A stretch of DNA of 64,000 nt from Kaistia dalseonensis (lineage in GTDB: Bacteria; Pseudomonadota; Alphaproteobacteria; Rhizobiales; Kaistiaceae), in assembly GCF_030814715.1 (NCBI RefSeq), contig NZ_JAUSVO010000003.1, positions 434,001-498,000 on the forward strand, read 5' to 3'. Made by a program: the position numbers and the translations under genes. Positions 34,408 through 43,918 of this stretch are shown here, piece by piece (the first letter of the stretch is position 1; every line of letters begins with the position of its first letter). The notes below the pieces were generated by a model. That model worked only from the letters and a program-made list of their open reading frames with translations. It was not told the origin of the DNA and searched no databases.

Positions 34408-36282
34408 ATGCAATCGACGATCGTCAAGGATACTGTCCAGACGGCGCGCCGGCGCTTTTTCGACGAAGGCTCGTTGCCGGAGGGTCTCGTCGCCGCGCCG
34501 ATCCTGCGGTCGTGGCAACGCTGCGCCACGCAGGGACTGAACGCCGAGGACAAGCCGCGCGTCGAGCCGCTGAGCGCACCGGAACTGCGCCTCCTGCACG
34601 AGCGCAACGATCTGCTGCGCCGGATCACGCGGCCGGAAATGGCGGCTCTGCGCGCCGAGGCGCGGTTGACCGACAGCGTCGTCATCCTGACCGACAATAG
34701 CGGGCTGGTGCTCGACATGGTCGGCAATGCGGAATTCGCCGGCCGCGCCTCGCGCGTGGCGCTGCGCCCGGGCGTTCAATGGGACGAGATGGCGATCGGC
34801 ACCAATGCGATCGGCACGGCGCTGGTCGAGAAGCGGCCGATCGGCGTGCATGGCAGCGAGCATTTCTTCGATCCCCACCGGATCCTGACCTGCGCGGCGG
34901 CGCCGATCTTCGGACCGCGCGGTGAACTCTCCGGCGTGCTCGACATGTCAGGCCATGCCTCGGTCCGCCATGTCCATGCGCTCGGCCTGGTGCGCCTTGC
35001 CGTCGAGCAGGTCGAGCATCGGCTGTTCGAGCGCGGCTTCGAGGATTGCACCGTGCTGCGCTTCCACCAGGACGCGGAGCTGGTCGGAACCGCGCAGGAG
35101 GCCGTGCTCGTCTTCCGCGACGATCGCCTGGTCGCCGCCAACCGGCGCGGGCTGGGCTTCCTGAAGCTCGATTGGAGCGCGCTCGACCAGACGCGGCTGA
35201 GCGAACTCTTCGAGCAGCCCGACCGGATCGGCGAACTCGGCCAGCTCAGGACCCGGACCGGCGAGGATTTTCGCGGCCGGATCGCCGCGCCGGAGGAGCG
35301 TTCGGTGCGCGCCGTCGCGGTCGCCCCGCGCGCCTCGGCCGAGGTCGAACCCTTTTTCGGCCAGGCGACCCGCGCAGCCCTTGCCCGCGCCATCCGCCTC
35401 GTCGATGCCGACGTGCCAGTGCTGGTCCATGGCGAGACCGGCAGCGGCAAGGAGGTCTTCGCCCGCCGCATCCATGCCGGCAGCGCCCGTTCGGCCAAGC
35501 CCCTCGTCGCCATCAACTGCGCGGCCCTGCCGGAGGGGCTGATCGAATCCGAACTGTTCGGCTATGAGGAAGGCGCCTTCACGGGCGCGCGGCGGCGGGG
35601 CCATGAGGGGCTGTTGCGCCAGGCCGATGGCGGCATCCTGTTCCTCGACGAGATCGGCGACATGCCGCTCGTCCTGCAGGGTCGGCTGCTCAGAGCGCTG
35701 CAGGACCGGCAGGTCGTGCCGCTCGGCGGCGACAAGCCCGTCAGCGTCGATTTCGCCCTGCTCTGCGCCACACACAGGCCGCTGGCCGATCTGGTCTCGA
35801 GCGGCACCTTCCGCTCCGATCTCTATTTCCGCATCGCGCAATATGTCGTCGAACTGCCGCCGCTCCGCGACCATGCCGATCGATCCGCCCTGATCGACAC
35901 CCTGTGGGACGAGCTCGGCGGCCGGCGGGCCGGCGTGACATTGGCGCCTGAAACCTTGCGGCGGCTCGCGGCCCATGACTGGCCCGGCAATTTCCGGCAA
36001 CTGGTCGGCACGCTGCGCGCGCTGCTCGCCCTCGCCGAGCCGGGCGAGCCACTCGATGCCTCCGCCCTGCCGGCTGATATCGGCATGGGCGACAAGCCGG
36101 CCACGCGCAAGGAAGAGGTTGTACCGCCCCGCACCGCCAATACGCTCTCCGCACTGACGCGCGAGGCGATGAGCGAGGCGCTCGCGGCCCATAATGGCAA
36201 TGTCTCCCGCGCCGCCAGGAGCCTCGGCATCGACCGCACGACGCTTTATCGCCGGCTGCTCTGGCGGGGCGCGCAATCCTGA
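34408..36282 (+). CDS. acoR: AcoR-type σ54-dependent transcriptional activator
   Basis: This is a 624-residue bacterial enhancer-binding protein. An N-terminal GAF sensor domain is at about residues 40-210. The AAA+ domain has Walker A GETGSGKE at 342-349, the σ54-contact loop GAFTGA at 389-394 and Walker [13 protein letters not shown]-terminal Fis-type helix-turn-helix ([30 protein letters not shown]) follows. The start at 34408 has GGGAGGACAG upstream. It most likely senses an alcohol, acetoin or an aldehyde-related metabolite and activates the divergent dehydrogenase/DUF779 genes from the inverted repeats between the genes. The family is secure; the effector is unknown. Confidence 0.92.
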   Translation: MQSTIVKDTVQTARRRFFDEGSLPEGLVAAPILRSWQRCATQGLNAEDKPRVEPLSAPELRLLHERNDLLRRITRPEMAALRAEARLTDSVVILTDNSGLVLDMVGNAEFAGRASRVALRPGVQWDEMAIGTNAIGTALVEKRPIGVHGSEHFFDPHRILTCAAAPIFGPRGELSGVLDMSGHASVRHVHALGLVRLAVEQVEHRLFERGFEDCTVLRFHQDAELVGTAQEAVLVFRDDRLVAANRRGLGFLKLDWSALDQTRLSELFEQPDRIGELGQLRTRTGEDFRGRIAAPEERSVRAVAVAPRASAEVEPFFGQATRAALARAIRLVDADVPVLVHGETGSGKEVFARRIHAGSARSAKPLVAINCAALPEGLIESELFGYEEGAFTGARRRGHEGLLRQADGGILFLDEIGDMPLVLQGRLLRALQDRQVVPLGGDKPVSVDFALLCATHRPLADLVSSGTFRSDLYFRIAQYVVELPPLRDHADRSALIDTLWDELGGRRAGVTLAPETLRRLAAHDWPGNFRQLVGTLRALLALAEPGEPLDASALPADIGMGDKPATRKEEVVPPRTANTLSALTREAMSEALAAHNGNVSRAARSLGIDRTTLYRRLLWRGAQS

Positions 36283-36616
36283 GCCGAAGGACCGTCCGAA
36301 CGCACGTCGTCACCTGAACCGGCCCGATTCGAGCGCACGCTCGCCATAGCGCCCGACGGGATGGCGAAGGCCTTGTTTTCGCTCGAACCGGCGGCCGCGC
36401 AGCATGGTCCCGGGGCCGCCCGGCGCGCCGAACCAATCTGTGACTTATGCGCCATAGAAAGAAAATTCTTCGGAGCCGATTGGCTGATTTCCGCCATTTC
36501 GACGGTTAACGCTCCGTTTTCGCGGTCTCGATTCAAACCCTTCGTTAACGCTGTCCTCCTTATCCCTGAGTGGGTCTCAAACAGATGGCGCACGAGCGCC
36601 AGGGTCAGCGGTAAAC
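36283..36616. promoter_or_regulatory. 334-bp upstream region of ftsK
   Basis: No gene is seen here. The region carries an AT-rich stretch (about 36440-36570) with GTTAACG twice (near 36508 and 36553) and one GATTC (36529), so a CtrA or CcrM link is conceivable. The GTTAACG repeats are not in the standard TTAA-N7-TTAA arrangement. It is the likely promoter of ftsK. Confidence 0.35.
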
Positions 36617-39127
36617 ATGCGTTCTTCGACACGGCCTCCACATTTGATCGACGGTCAAAACTTGGACAAGACCGCCTCGCCGAACGGCAGGGAGGTCGGT
36701 CTCACGCGCGGCAATCCGCAGGCGCCACGGCCCGACGATCCAAGGCTACGCACGGCGGCGGTTCCGCCTGTCACCGAACTCGTCGATCCGGAAGCGGTTC
36801 CGAGCTGGTTGCGGCCCTTCACGGCGACGCCGACCACACGTTTTACGCGCACGCCCGAATATCTCATGAAGTCGAAGGGCGCGCAGGCGGAGGAGCCGGC
36901 CGAGCCGACTCTGGCCCGCTCGCGGCCCGAACCGCAGGCGCCAATGCCGGCGGCTCCGGCCACTCCGACGCCTGCACCAGCCGCCAGCACGCCGGCACGG
37001 ACGGCACCACCCGCACCTGTCCAGGGCACGCCGCCCGGCATGGCGAACCGTCAGCCGGTTGCGCCAGCTCCCGTCGCGCCGGTTCAGCGCGCCCCCGTGC
37101 CGCCGCAGGCCGCACGGCCCGCTCCCGTTCCTCCGGCGCCGGTTCCGGCCGCGCCCGTGGCCGAAGAAGAGCGCCCGGTGGCGCCGCCGCTGCATATCCG
37201 CAAGCTGGCGCGCATGATCCAGACCGACGTCCGCGAGCCGGCCAAGCCGGAAACGCAGGACGACCGGCCGATCCGCGAGATTAGGGCAGAACGGCGCGCC
37301 GAGAGCATGGCGACGGCGCAACCCGTCGAGACCGCCCCGGTGCAGCCCACGATCCTGCCGATCCAGGCGCCGCTCCGCGCCTCGATCAGCGTTTCCTTCT
37401 CCTGGCCCGTCGAGGAGCCGCTCGCGCCGCCGCCGCCGGTCCAGGCCATCGAGCCGGCAGCGCCGGTTGTCGCCCGGCCGCGGCTGGTCGTCGTCGAGCC
37501 GGAAGAGATCGTCGAGGACGAGGCGCCTGTCGTGGATCATCGTCCCGAAGGCGCGGCGCTCGACGCGCTGCGCTATTATGACGGCGACGATTACGAGCAC
37601 CCCTCGCTCGAACTCCTGGCCGAGCCGCCGGAAATGGAGCCGGATTCGGAGCTTTCCGAAGAGGCGCTCAACAAGAACTCCGTCACGCTTCAGCAGACGC
37701 TGCGCGATTTCGGCGTGCGCGGCGAGATCATCGACGCCAATCCCGGCCCGGTCGTAACCCTCTATGAGCTGGAGCCGGCGCCCGGCACCAAATCGTCCCG
37801 CGTCATCGCCCTTTCCGGCGATATCGCCCGCTCGATGAGCGCGGTTTCGGCCCGCGTCGCCGTGGTCGAGGGCCGCAACGTCATCGGCATCGAGCTGCCG
37901 AACGCCCGCCGCGACACGGTCTGGCTGCGCGAGCTGCTCGCGAGCCATGACTTCGCGGAGGCCAAGGCCAAGCTCGGCCTCTGCCTCGGCAAGACGATCG
38001 GCGGCGTGCCCGTCATCGCCGATCTCGCCAAGATGCCTCACCTGCTCGTTGCCGGCACCACCGGCTCGGGCAAGTCGGTCGCGATCAACACCATGATCCT
38101 GTCGCTGCTCTACCGGCACCGCCCGGAAGAGTGCCGCCTGATCATGATCGACCCCAAGATGCTGGAACTCTCCGTCTATGACGGCATCCCTCATCTGCTG
38201 ACGCCCGTCGTCACCGATCCGCGCAAGGCCGTCGTGGCGCTGAAATGGGCCGTCCGCGAGATGGAGGAGCGCTATCGCAAGATGTCGCGCCTCGGCGTGC
38301 GCAACATTGACGGCTTCAATGCCCGCGTCGCCGAGGCCTCGGCCAAGGGCGAGATCATCACGCGCCAGATCCAGACCGGCTTCGATCGCGAGTCGGGCGA
38401 CACGATCTTCGAAGACGAGATCATGGACCTGACGCCCCTGCCCTTCATCGTCGTCATCGTCGACGAGATGGCAGACCTGATGATGGTCGCCGGCAAGGAC
38501 ATCGAAGGGGCGATCCAGCGCCTCGCACAGATGGCGCGCGCCGCCGGCATCCATCTGATCATGGCGACGCAGCGCCCCTCGGTCGACGTCATCACCGGCA
38601 CGATCAAGGCGAACTTCCCGACCCGTATCTCCTTCCAGGTCACCTCCAAGATCGACAGCCGCACCATCCTCGGCGAGATGGGCGCGGAGCAACTGCTCGG
38701 CCAGGGCGACATGCTCTACATGGCCGGCGGCGGCCGCATCCAGCGCGTCCACGGCCCCTTCGTCTCCGACCACGAGGTCGAGAAGGTCGTGGCGCACCTG
38801 AAGCTGCAGGCGCGTCCCGAATATCTCGATGCCGTCACCTCCGATGAGGACGAGGAGGCTGGGGCCGGACCGGCGCCCGCAGCGGCTGGCTCGGAAGACG
38901 GCGCTGTCTTCGACAAGGGCGCATTCGGCGACGACGGCGCGGACATGTACGACCAGGCCGTGGCGATCGTCTTCCGCGACCGCAAGGCCTCGACGAGCTA
39001 CATCCAGCGCCGGCTGCAGATCGGCTACAACCGCGCCGCCTCGATCATGGAGCGGATGGAAAACGAGCGCATCGTCGGCCCGGCCAACCACGCCGGCAAG
39101 CGCGAGATCCTCGTCGACGGGCGGTAG
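36617..39127 (+). CDS. ftsK: FtsK/SpoIIIE-type DNA translocase lacking the membrane domain
   Basis: This 836-residue DNA motor has the C-terminal half of FtsK but no N-terminal 4-TM anchor. The first 320 residues are a Pro/Ala-rich, disordered linker without hydrophobic helices. The alpha/beta motor follows (Walker A GTTGSGKS at about 480-487; Walker B around [15 protein letters not shown]) with the conserved [20 protein letters not shown] loop. The C-terminal winged-helix γ domain (about 770-832) normally reads KOPS. The ATG at 36617 follows AGCGGTAAAC, a weak site. It would be a soluble or partner-recruited translocase for chromosome segregation, possibly beside a canonical FtsK elsewhere. 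A terminator follows at once. Confidence 0.9.
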   Translation: MRSSTRPPHLIDGQNLDKTASPNGREVGLTRGNPQAPRPDDPRLRTAAVPPVTELVDPEAVPSWLRPFTATPTTRFTRTPEYLMKSKGAQAEEPAEPTLARSRPEPQAPMPAAPATPTPAPAASTPARTAPPAPVQGTPPGMANRQPVAPAPVAPVQRAPVPPQAARPAPVPPAPVPAAPVAEEERPVAPPLHIRKLARMIQTDVREPAKPETQDDRPIREIRAERRAESMATAQPVETAPVQPTILPIQAPLRASISVSFSWPVEEPLAPPPPVQAIEPAAPVVARPRLVVVEPEEIVEDEAPVVDHRPEGAALDALRYYDGDDYEHPSLELLAEPPEMEPDSELSEEALNKNSVTLQQTLRDFGVRGEIIDANPGPVVTLYELEPAPGTKSSRVIALSGDIARSMSAVSARVAVVEGRNVIGIELPNARRDTVWLRELLASHDFAEAKAKLGLCLGKTIGGVPVIADLAKMPHLLVAGTTGSGKSVAINTMILSLLYRHRPEECRLIMIDPKMLELSVYDGIPHLLTPVVTDPRKAVVALKWAVREMEERYRKMSRLGVRNIDGFNARVAEASAKGEIITRQIQTGFDRESGDTIFEDEIMDLTPLPFIVVIVDEMADLMMVAGKDIEGAIQRLAQMARAAGIHLIMATQRPSVDVITGTIKANFPTRISFQVTSKIDSRTILGEMGAEQLLGQGDMLYMAGGGRIQRVHGPFVSDHEVEKVVAHLKLQARPEYLDAVTSDEDEEAGAGPAPAAAGSEDGAVFDKGAFGDDGADMYDQAVAIVFRDRKASTSYIQRRLQIGYNRAASIMERMENERIVGPANHAGKREILVDGR

Positions 39128-39155
39128 GCAAACTGATCAGTCGGAACGACGAAGG

Positions 39156-39185
39156 GGCCGGTGCTTAGCACCGGCCTTTTCTTTT
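39156..39185 (+). terminator. Rho-independent terminator of ftsK
   Basis: A perfect 9-bp stem GGCCGGTGC-TTA-GCACCGGCC is followed by TTTTCTTTT. It begins 29 bp after the ftsK stop. Confidence 0.9.
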
Positions 39186-39385
39186 GAGCGTTTGAGCTGA
39201 ACTCCATCAACGCGTCGTTTTCCGTCGGGATTAGCTAAAAGAAGCGTCCCAACTGGTGTGTCAGCCAAGGTGGCACAGAATGACACTTTCAATCGTATGC
39301 TGCAGCCAAGTCGAGTGATTGCGGTTGCACCAATCTCATTTCCACGCTTCTCTTGATCCGAGACACTGAGTTTTCGGGGGCCCAT

Positions 39386-39883
39386 ATGAAACGAATAGTG
39401 TTGCCGCTGGCGGCATTTTGCATTGTCGTCTTGCCGTCCATCGCGCGTGCCGATTGGCTCACCAACGTCGAAGACGACATTTTCTCAGGCGGCAAGAAAG
39501 CGACCATGCTCGGCTATATTTCAGCCGGATCATTTTTTACTGCCGACTGCGTCACTGATGGATCGGTCAGCTTGGCCTATGCGGAAAAGGGCAAGTGGGT
39601 GGATGGATTGGACCTTCTGAAGTTCCGCCTGCTCGTTAAGGTCGACGCGGGCGCTGTGCGAGAATTTGTCGGCAAGGCGAGCCAGCGCAACGATGAAACC
39701 TGGCAGGTCGAGGCAACAGACCAGGATGATGTGCTGGCAACCATCAAGGCGATCGGAAACACCAAAAAGCAGGTTCTTATCGGTCTACAAGAGCCTGTGA
39801 CAGGTATGAAGTATTCTGGAACTGTGACAGCCCGTGGCTCGACTCGAGCCGTCAAGCAGTTTGTCGAAGCCTGCGGCATCTGA
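39386..39883 (+). CDS. Secreted protein of unknown function
   Basis: This 165-residue protein has a clear signal peptide (MKRIVLPLAAFCIVVLPSIARA, cut before DWLTNV). The mature part contains two Cys residues (TADCVTDG and VEACGI) that could form a disulfide, and no known domain is recognised. The ATG at 39386 follows a GGGGG tract. The gene and the 200 bp before it are less GC-rich and use more A/T-ending codons than the neighbours (for example GTTCTTATC, GGTATGAAG), which suggests recent acquisition or weak expression. It converges on the M24 peptidase gene with 23 bp between stops. Confidence 0.75.
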   Translation: MKRIVLPLAAFCIVVLPSIARADWLTNVEDDIFSGGKKATMLGYISAGSFFTADCVTDGSVSLAYAEKGKWVDGLDLLKFRLLVKVDAGAVREFVGKASQRNDETWQVEATDQDDVLATIKAIGNTKKQVLIGLQEPVTGMKYSGTVTARGSTRAVKQFVEACGI

Positions 39884-39906
39884 TCTATTGTCACATCGGC
39901 TGTCGG

Positions 39907-41097
39907 TCACACCAGCAGGACGATCTCGTTCTGGATCGGCGTGGTGACGCTCGGGCCGGCGACGGGGTCGAGATAGACGTTGATCTCGAGCCGGACGCCG
40001 AACTCCGGCAGGTAGATCGCCGGCTCGATCGAGAAGCCCGTGCGCGGCAGGATGCGGCGCGTGTCATGCGTCTCGAGATTGTCGAGATTGACCCCGAGCG
40101 CGTGCAGCCTTTTGCCCGGACCCATGCTGTGGCCGGTGCGGTGGTGGAAATTGTCGCCATAGCCCGCCGTCGCGATGATGCCGCGCGCGACGTCGTCGAC
40201 CTGCCAGCCGGCCAATGTCTCGCCGCGCGCCCAGGCGGAGCGGATCGCCTCCAGCGCCGCGTCGCGGGCGTGCTTGACGATGTCGAACACGCTCTGCAGC
40301 TTCTCCGGGATCTCGCGGCCGGCATAGGCGCCCCAGGCAATATCGGAATAGACGTTGCGCTCGCCCGGATAGCGGGCCCAGAAATCGATCAGCAGCCAGT
40401 CGCCGAGCCCGATCGGCGACGAGGACTCCGGCCGCGGCTCGTAATGCGGCGTGCCGGAATGGCCGTTGACCTGCACGACCGGATGACCCTCGGTCTCGAG
40501 CCCGAGCCGCTCGAATTCGGACACCATGAAGCTCTGCACCTCATATTCCGAGACCGCGCCGCCCTTGCGGATGGCGCTGCGCACGAGGTCGAAGGCCGCA
40601 TCCTTGATGCCGGCGACCGCGACGCAGGCGCGCTGGTGGCTGTCGATCGCGAAGTCATCCCAGGCGGAGGCCGAGACCTGAAACAGATCGGCGGACGAAA
40701 CGAGATCGTAGCCGACCTCGCGCAGCCATTCGACCGTGCCGGCATCGATGAAGGAGGCGGTCGGCACGGCGCCCATCGGCGAATATTCCACCGCGAGCCG
40801 CTTCGTATTGCCCAGCAGTTCGCGGACGATGGCGCGCATCTCCTCCCAGCCGCGATAGATCCGCTTCTCGACCTTGAAGTCGATGAAGAACATCTGGTCG
40901 ACGGTGTGCAGCACGAGCACCGGCTCGCCTTCGCGCGGGACGATCAGGAAGGCCCGACGCGTCGGCGCCCTGCTCTCGCCGAGCAGACTCCAGAAGAACA
41001 GATTGCTGCCGCGATAATCATAGAGCAGCCAGCCATCGATCCCCTCTGCCTTCATGAAGGACTGCGCGGCGGGAAGCGAAAACATGTTTGGCCTCAT
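39907..41097 (-). CDS. M24 family metallopeptidase (Xaa-Pro peptidase/creatinase fold)
   Basis: This is a 396-residue pita-bread-fold enzyme with the creatinase N-terminal domain at about 5-150 and the M24 domain after it. The five dimetal ligands look conserved: Asp in LLIDFWARY, Asp in VYSDIAWGA, His in HHRTGHSMG, Glu in FSIEPAIYL and Glu in VRLEINVYL. It may cleave Xaa-Pro bonds or hydrolyse an amide or amidine (creatinase and DoeA share the fold). The ATG at 41097 is used; one at 41085 has AGGCC upstream and is also possible. It is the last gene collinear with the PotABCD/aminotransferase/NtaA genes, separated by a repeat region. Confidence 0.88.
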   Translation of the reverse strand: MRPNMFSLPAAQSFMKAEGIDGWLLYDYRGSNLFFWSLLGESRAPTRRAFLIVPREGEPVLVLHTVDQMFFIDFKVEKRIYRGWEEMRAIVRELLGNTKRLAVEYSPMGAVPTASFIDAGTVEWLREVGYDLVSSADLFQVSASAWDDFAIDSHQRACVAVAGIKDAAFDLVRSAIRKGGAVSEYEVQSFMVSEFERLGLETEGHPVVQVNGHSGTPHYEPRPESSSPIGLGDWLLIDFWARYPGERNVYSDIAWGAYAGREIPEKLQSVFDIVKHARDAALEAIRSAWARGETLAGWQVDDVARGIIATAGYGDNFHHRTGHSMGPGKRLHALGVNLDNLETHDTRRILPRTGFSIEPAIYLPEFGVRLEINVYLDPVAGPSVTTPIQNEIVLLV

Positions 41098-41138
41098 TGT
41101 GGATACTGGTCGTCATTTCTCTGCCATCTCCACGCGCT

Positions 41139-41186
41139 GCCGTCATCCCGGGCGGAGCGAAGCGGAGACCCGGGACCCATTCATCC
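41139..41186. repeat. Dispersed palindromic element, copy 1
   Basis: The element begins CCGTCATCCCGGGC, has an inner GGAGCGAAGCGGAG segment, and ends ACCCGGGACCCATTCA. The same unit occurs as an inverted pair at 45728-45841. It resembles the short interspersed palindromes common in Hyphomicrobiales genomes. Confidence 0.75.
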
Positions 41187-41224
41187 GTGAACGGGGTTCA
41201 AGCGTTGACAGTAGAGCGTGGCAT

Positions 41225-41349
41225 GCCCCCTCCCTAACCCTCCCCCGCTTTGCGGGAGAGGGGACATACCGCGCTCTACGAAGCGTCGAGCCCGCCGAAT
41301 TCAAGCGGGTCCCCTCTCCCGCAAAGCGGGGGAGGGTTAGGGAGGGGGC
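41225..41349. repeat. Perfect 41-bp inverted repeat with 43-bp centre
   Basis: The arm at 41225-41265 (GCCCCCTCCCTAACCCTCCC...) is exactly complementary to the arm at 41309-41349. Each arm also contains its own smaller palindrome around CCCGC-TTT-GCGGG. The 43-bp centre is unique. It could be two dispersed repeat units in opposite orientation. As RNA it would form a very stable hairpin inside the operon. A degenerate relative (AACCCTCCC...GGGAGGGTT) lies at 45884-45906. Confidence 0.85.
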
Positions 41350-41360
41350 GTCACAGAACA

Positions 41361-42731
41361 TCAACCCCGCCAGAATTTCTTGCCCGGGTGATCATCCCGA
41401 AGCCGTGCCTGGCCGGCGCCATAGATGTTCTCCCGAAACGTCGTGCCTTGATAGGCCGGCCGCATCAGGCCGCGGCGACGCAGTTCCGGCACGACATATT
41501 TCACCGTGTCGGCGAAGGTACCGGGGCGGATCGCATAGGTGATGTTGAAGCCGTCGAGATCGGCGATGTCGACCCAGCGCTGCATCTCGTCGACGATCGT
41601 CTTGCCCGAGCCGACGAATTTCGGCCCCATGCCGCCGACGCCCATATAGTCGGCGATGTCGCGCAGCGTCCAGACGCGGTCCGGATCGGCATCGGCGAAG
41701 AGGTGCCGCGTGAAATGGGCGGCGTTCGGGTTGATTTCGGTCAGAGGCTGGTCGGGGTCGAATTTCGACACGTCGACACCCAGCGGGCCGGCAAACTGCA
41801 CCATCGCGCCCTCATAATCGGCATAGGAGAGCAGCTCGGCATATTTCGCCTGCGCCGCCTCATCCGTCTCGGCCGCGACGATGGTCGTCACGGCGAAGGC
41901 CCTGACGCTCCTGGGATCACGACCAAGGGCCGCGGCCCGCGCGCGGACATTGGCGACGACCGGCGCGATCACCTCGGGCCGCGTGCCATGCACGAACACG
42001 CCCTCGGCATGCGTTGCCGCGAATTGCTGGCCGCGCGCGGACGAGCCGGCCTGGAACAGCACCGGCGTGCGCTGTGGCGACGGTTCGGCGATGAAGGCAT
42101 CGGGCACGCTGAAATACGGACCCTGATGGCGGATTGGATGGACCTTCGCCGGGTCGACATAGACGCCCCTCGCCTTGTCGATCACGACGGCATCGTCCTC
42201 CCACGAGCCCTCCCAGAGCTTGTAGAGCACCTCCATGAACTCGTCGCCGCGATCATAGCGCTCGTCATGCGACATCTGCTCGGCCCGGCCGAGATTGCGC
42301 GCGGCGCTATCGAGATAGGAGGTGACGATGTTCCAGCCGACACGGCCGCCGCTCACATGGTCGAGGCTCGTCATGGTGCGGGCGAAGGCATAGGGCTGCT
42401 CATAGGTGAGCGAGACCGTCATGGCGAAGCCGATATGCCGCGTCGCCGCCGCCATCGCCGAAACCAGCGTGGTCGGGTCGTTGATCGGGACCTGGGTCGC
42501 TGTCCGCAGCGCCGCGTCGGGCTTGCCCTGATAGACGTCGAGCATGCCGAGCACATCGGCCATGAAGATGCTGTCGAAGCCCGCCCCTTCCAGCATCTGC
42601 GCCAGTTCGATCCAGTAACGGACATCCTTGTAGCGATGCGACTGGTCTTCCGGATGGCGCCAGAGGCCGGAGGAAATATTGACCGGCGAGGCGTTCTCGA
42701 AGGCGTTCAGATGGATGAGCCGTTCGGCCAT
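41361..42731 (-). CDS. NtaA/DszA/SnaA-type FMN-dependent monooxygenase
   Basis: This is a 456-residue LLM-class monooxygenase of the nitrilotriacetate monooxygenase subfamily, longer than simple luciferase-like proteins. Family patterns are LWRHPEDQSHRYKDVRYWIELAQ, FMADVLGMLDVY, SGGRVGWNIVTSY and GPYFSVPDAF. It oxidises a C-N or C-S bond using FMNH2 and O2 and needs a separate FMN reductase, none of which is in this operon. The ATG at 42731 is used. It lies directly after a class V aminotransferase gene and a PotABCD-type importer, which points to an imported amino-carboxylate or polyamine-like nitrogen compound. Confidence 0.92.
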   Translation of the reverse strand: MAERLIHLNAFENASPVNISSGLWRHPEDQSHRYKDVRYWIELAQMLEGAGFDSIFMADVLGMLDVYQGKPDAALRTATQVPINDPTTLVSAMAAATRHIGFAMTVSLTYEQPYAFARTMTSLDHVSGGRVGWNIVTSYLDSAARNLGRAEQMSHDERYDRGDEFMEVLYKLWEGSWEDDAVVIDKARGVYVDPAKVHPIRHQGPYFSVPDAFIAEPSPQRTPVLFQAGSSARGQQFAATHAEGVFVHGTRPEVIAPVVANVRARAAALGRDPRSVRAFAVTTIVAAETDEAAQAKYAELLSYADYEGAMVQFAGPLGVDVSKFDPDQPLTEINPNAAHFTRHLFADADPDRVWTLRDIADYMGVGGMGPKFVGSGKTIVDEMQRWVDIADLDGFNITYAIRPGTFADTVKYVVPELRRRGLMRPAYQGTTFRENIYGAGQARLRDDHPGKKFWRG

Positions 42732-42758
42732 GCGCGCTTGCTCCGGATGATCGACGGT

Positions 42759-43898
42759 TCAGAGAATGGCGAGCGCATAGGTGAGCGCCACGGCCTCGGC
42801 CGCCGCGCCGACATCGACCGTGATGCCGAGCTTGCCGAGCGCCGCGCCATAGCCGACGACGCTGGCAATGACGGAGGCAAAGGCCGCGCGCGCGCCGGTA
42901 TGATCGAAGCGCACCAGCCGATCCTTGATATCGCCGAAGCCACGGCCGAGCGCGATGCCGAATTCGGCCGCCGTCGCGATCAGCACTTCCGCGTCGATCC
43001 CTTCCGGCACCGGCGCAGCCGTCACGAGCGCCGAGGCGGCATGGTCATCCCTGATCCATGGCTCGATGCCGAGCGCGCGCAGCCCTGCCCGGCTGGCGCG
43101 AGCCGCCAGCTGATGCCGCGCGACGAGGCGGTCTATGCCCTCGGCCTCGACGCGGTCAACGGCGGCTTCCAGCGCCCAGAAGTCGAGCGGCGGTGGCGTA
43201 CCGGGCAGCACGCCACGGCCGCGATCGAGCCAGTTTTCCTTGAGGTCCAGCAGCGAGAGAATCGAGGGCGAGAAGCGCGGCGTCGCGGCGATGTGCGCCC
43301 AGGCGCGTTCGCTCACCGTCACGGCCGAGAGCCCCACCGGCCCGCCCAGCGCCTTTTGCGGCCCGATCGCGACGATGTCGACGCCGAGTGAATCGATGGC
43401 GAGCGGATGGGCACCGACCGAGGCGACGGCATCGACGACGACGAGGGCATCGCGCGCCCGGGCGAGCGCCGCGATCTCGGCGATCGGGTTCAACGCGCCA
43501 TTCGCCGCCTCGCCATGGACAACGGCGAGGATATCGAGCGACGGCAGATCGTTGATCGCGGCCTTCACCGCCACGAGCTCGATCGGCTGTCCCGGCTCGG
43601 CGACCACGTCATGGACCGTGACGCCGCCGCGCCTGAGCCAGGCACTGAAATAGGTGCCATAGGGGCTGGTGATGATGTTGATCGCGGTGAGCCCCGGCCG
43701 CGCAATACTGGCCGCGACCGCCTCCAGCGCCAGGATCGCCTCGGCCTGGATGAACAGAAGATCCGCCTCGGTGGCGAGTAGCCGCTTCAGCCGGTCGGCG
43801 AGCGAGGCATAGCGATCGGCCGGATAGTTCGGGACGTCGAGAAGGGCGTTATAAGACGGCATCGGCACGGGCGCGGACCTTGTTGGGGCGATAGTCAT
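42759..43898 (-). CDS. Class V aminotransferase (alanine/serine-glyoxylate type)
   Basis: This is a 379-residue PLP enzyme of fold type I. The cofactor Lys lies in VAIGPQKALGGPVGL at about residue 183. VVVDAVASVGAHPL has the usual Asp and Ser contacts, and VHGEAANGALNPI the loop before it. Relatives transfer amino groups to glyoxylate or pyruvate, or cleave amino-phosphonate-like substrates. If the monooxygenase downstream releases glyoxylate, as NtaA does, this enzyme could convert it to glycine. That link is inference. The ATG at 43898 has a weak site; an internal ATG at 43862 is an alternative. It follows the permease gene by 20 bp. Confidence 0.87.
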   Translation of the reverse strand: MTIAPTRSAPVPMPSYNALLDVPNYPADRYASLADRLKRLLATEADLLFIQAEAILALEAVAASIARPGLTAINIITSPYGTYFSAWLRRGGVTVHDVVAEPGQPIELVAVKAAINDLPSLDILAVVHGEAANGALNPIAEIAALARARDALVVVDAVASVGAHPLAIDSLGVDIVAIGPQKALGGPVGLSAVTVSERAWAHIAATPRFSPSILSLLDLKENWLDRGRGVLPGTPPPLDFWALEAAVDRVEAEGIDRLVARHQLAARASRAGLRALGIEPWIRDDHAASALVTAAPVPEGIDAEVLIATAAEFGIALGRGFGDIKDRLVRFDHTGARAAFASVIASVVGYGAALGKLGITVDVGAAAEAVALTYALAIL

Positions 43899-43918
43899 GA
43901 TCTCGGGCGATCGTCATC

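Larger units (their letters stand above)
41098..41360. other. Repeat-rich intergenic region
   Basis: This 263-bp region between the LLM monooxygenase gene and the M24 peptidase gene holds no gene. It is filled by a dispersed palindromic element (41139-41186) and a perfect long inverted repeat (41225-41349). Transcription from the upstream operon would have to pass a very stable stem-loop to reach the peptidase gene. Confidence 0.7.

Noticed and set aside
36746-39091. A 781-codon minus-strand open frame opposite ftsK
   Set aside because: It is a high-GC shadow frame with repetitive Arg/Asp/Leu composition; the plus strand encodes unmistakable FtsK motifs and has the terminator.
38960-39385. 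Possible small minus-strand gene (82 codons from 39385) downstream of ftsK
   Set aside because: It runs through the ftsK terminator stem-loop, has no good ribosome binding site and shows no recognisable domain.
41225-41349. The 41-bp inverted repeat as an insertion sequence or CRISPR-like array
   Set aside because: The 43-bp centre cannot encode a transposase, and there are only two arms in opposite orientation rather than regularly spaced direct repeats.
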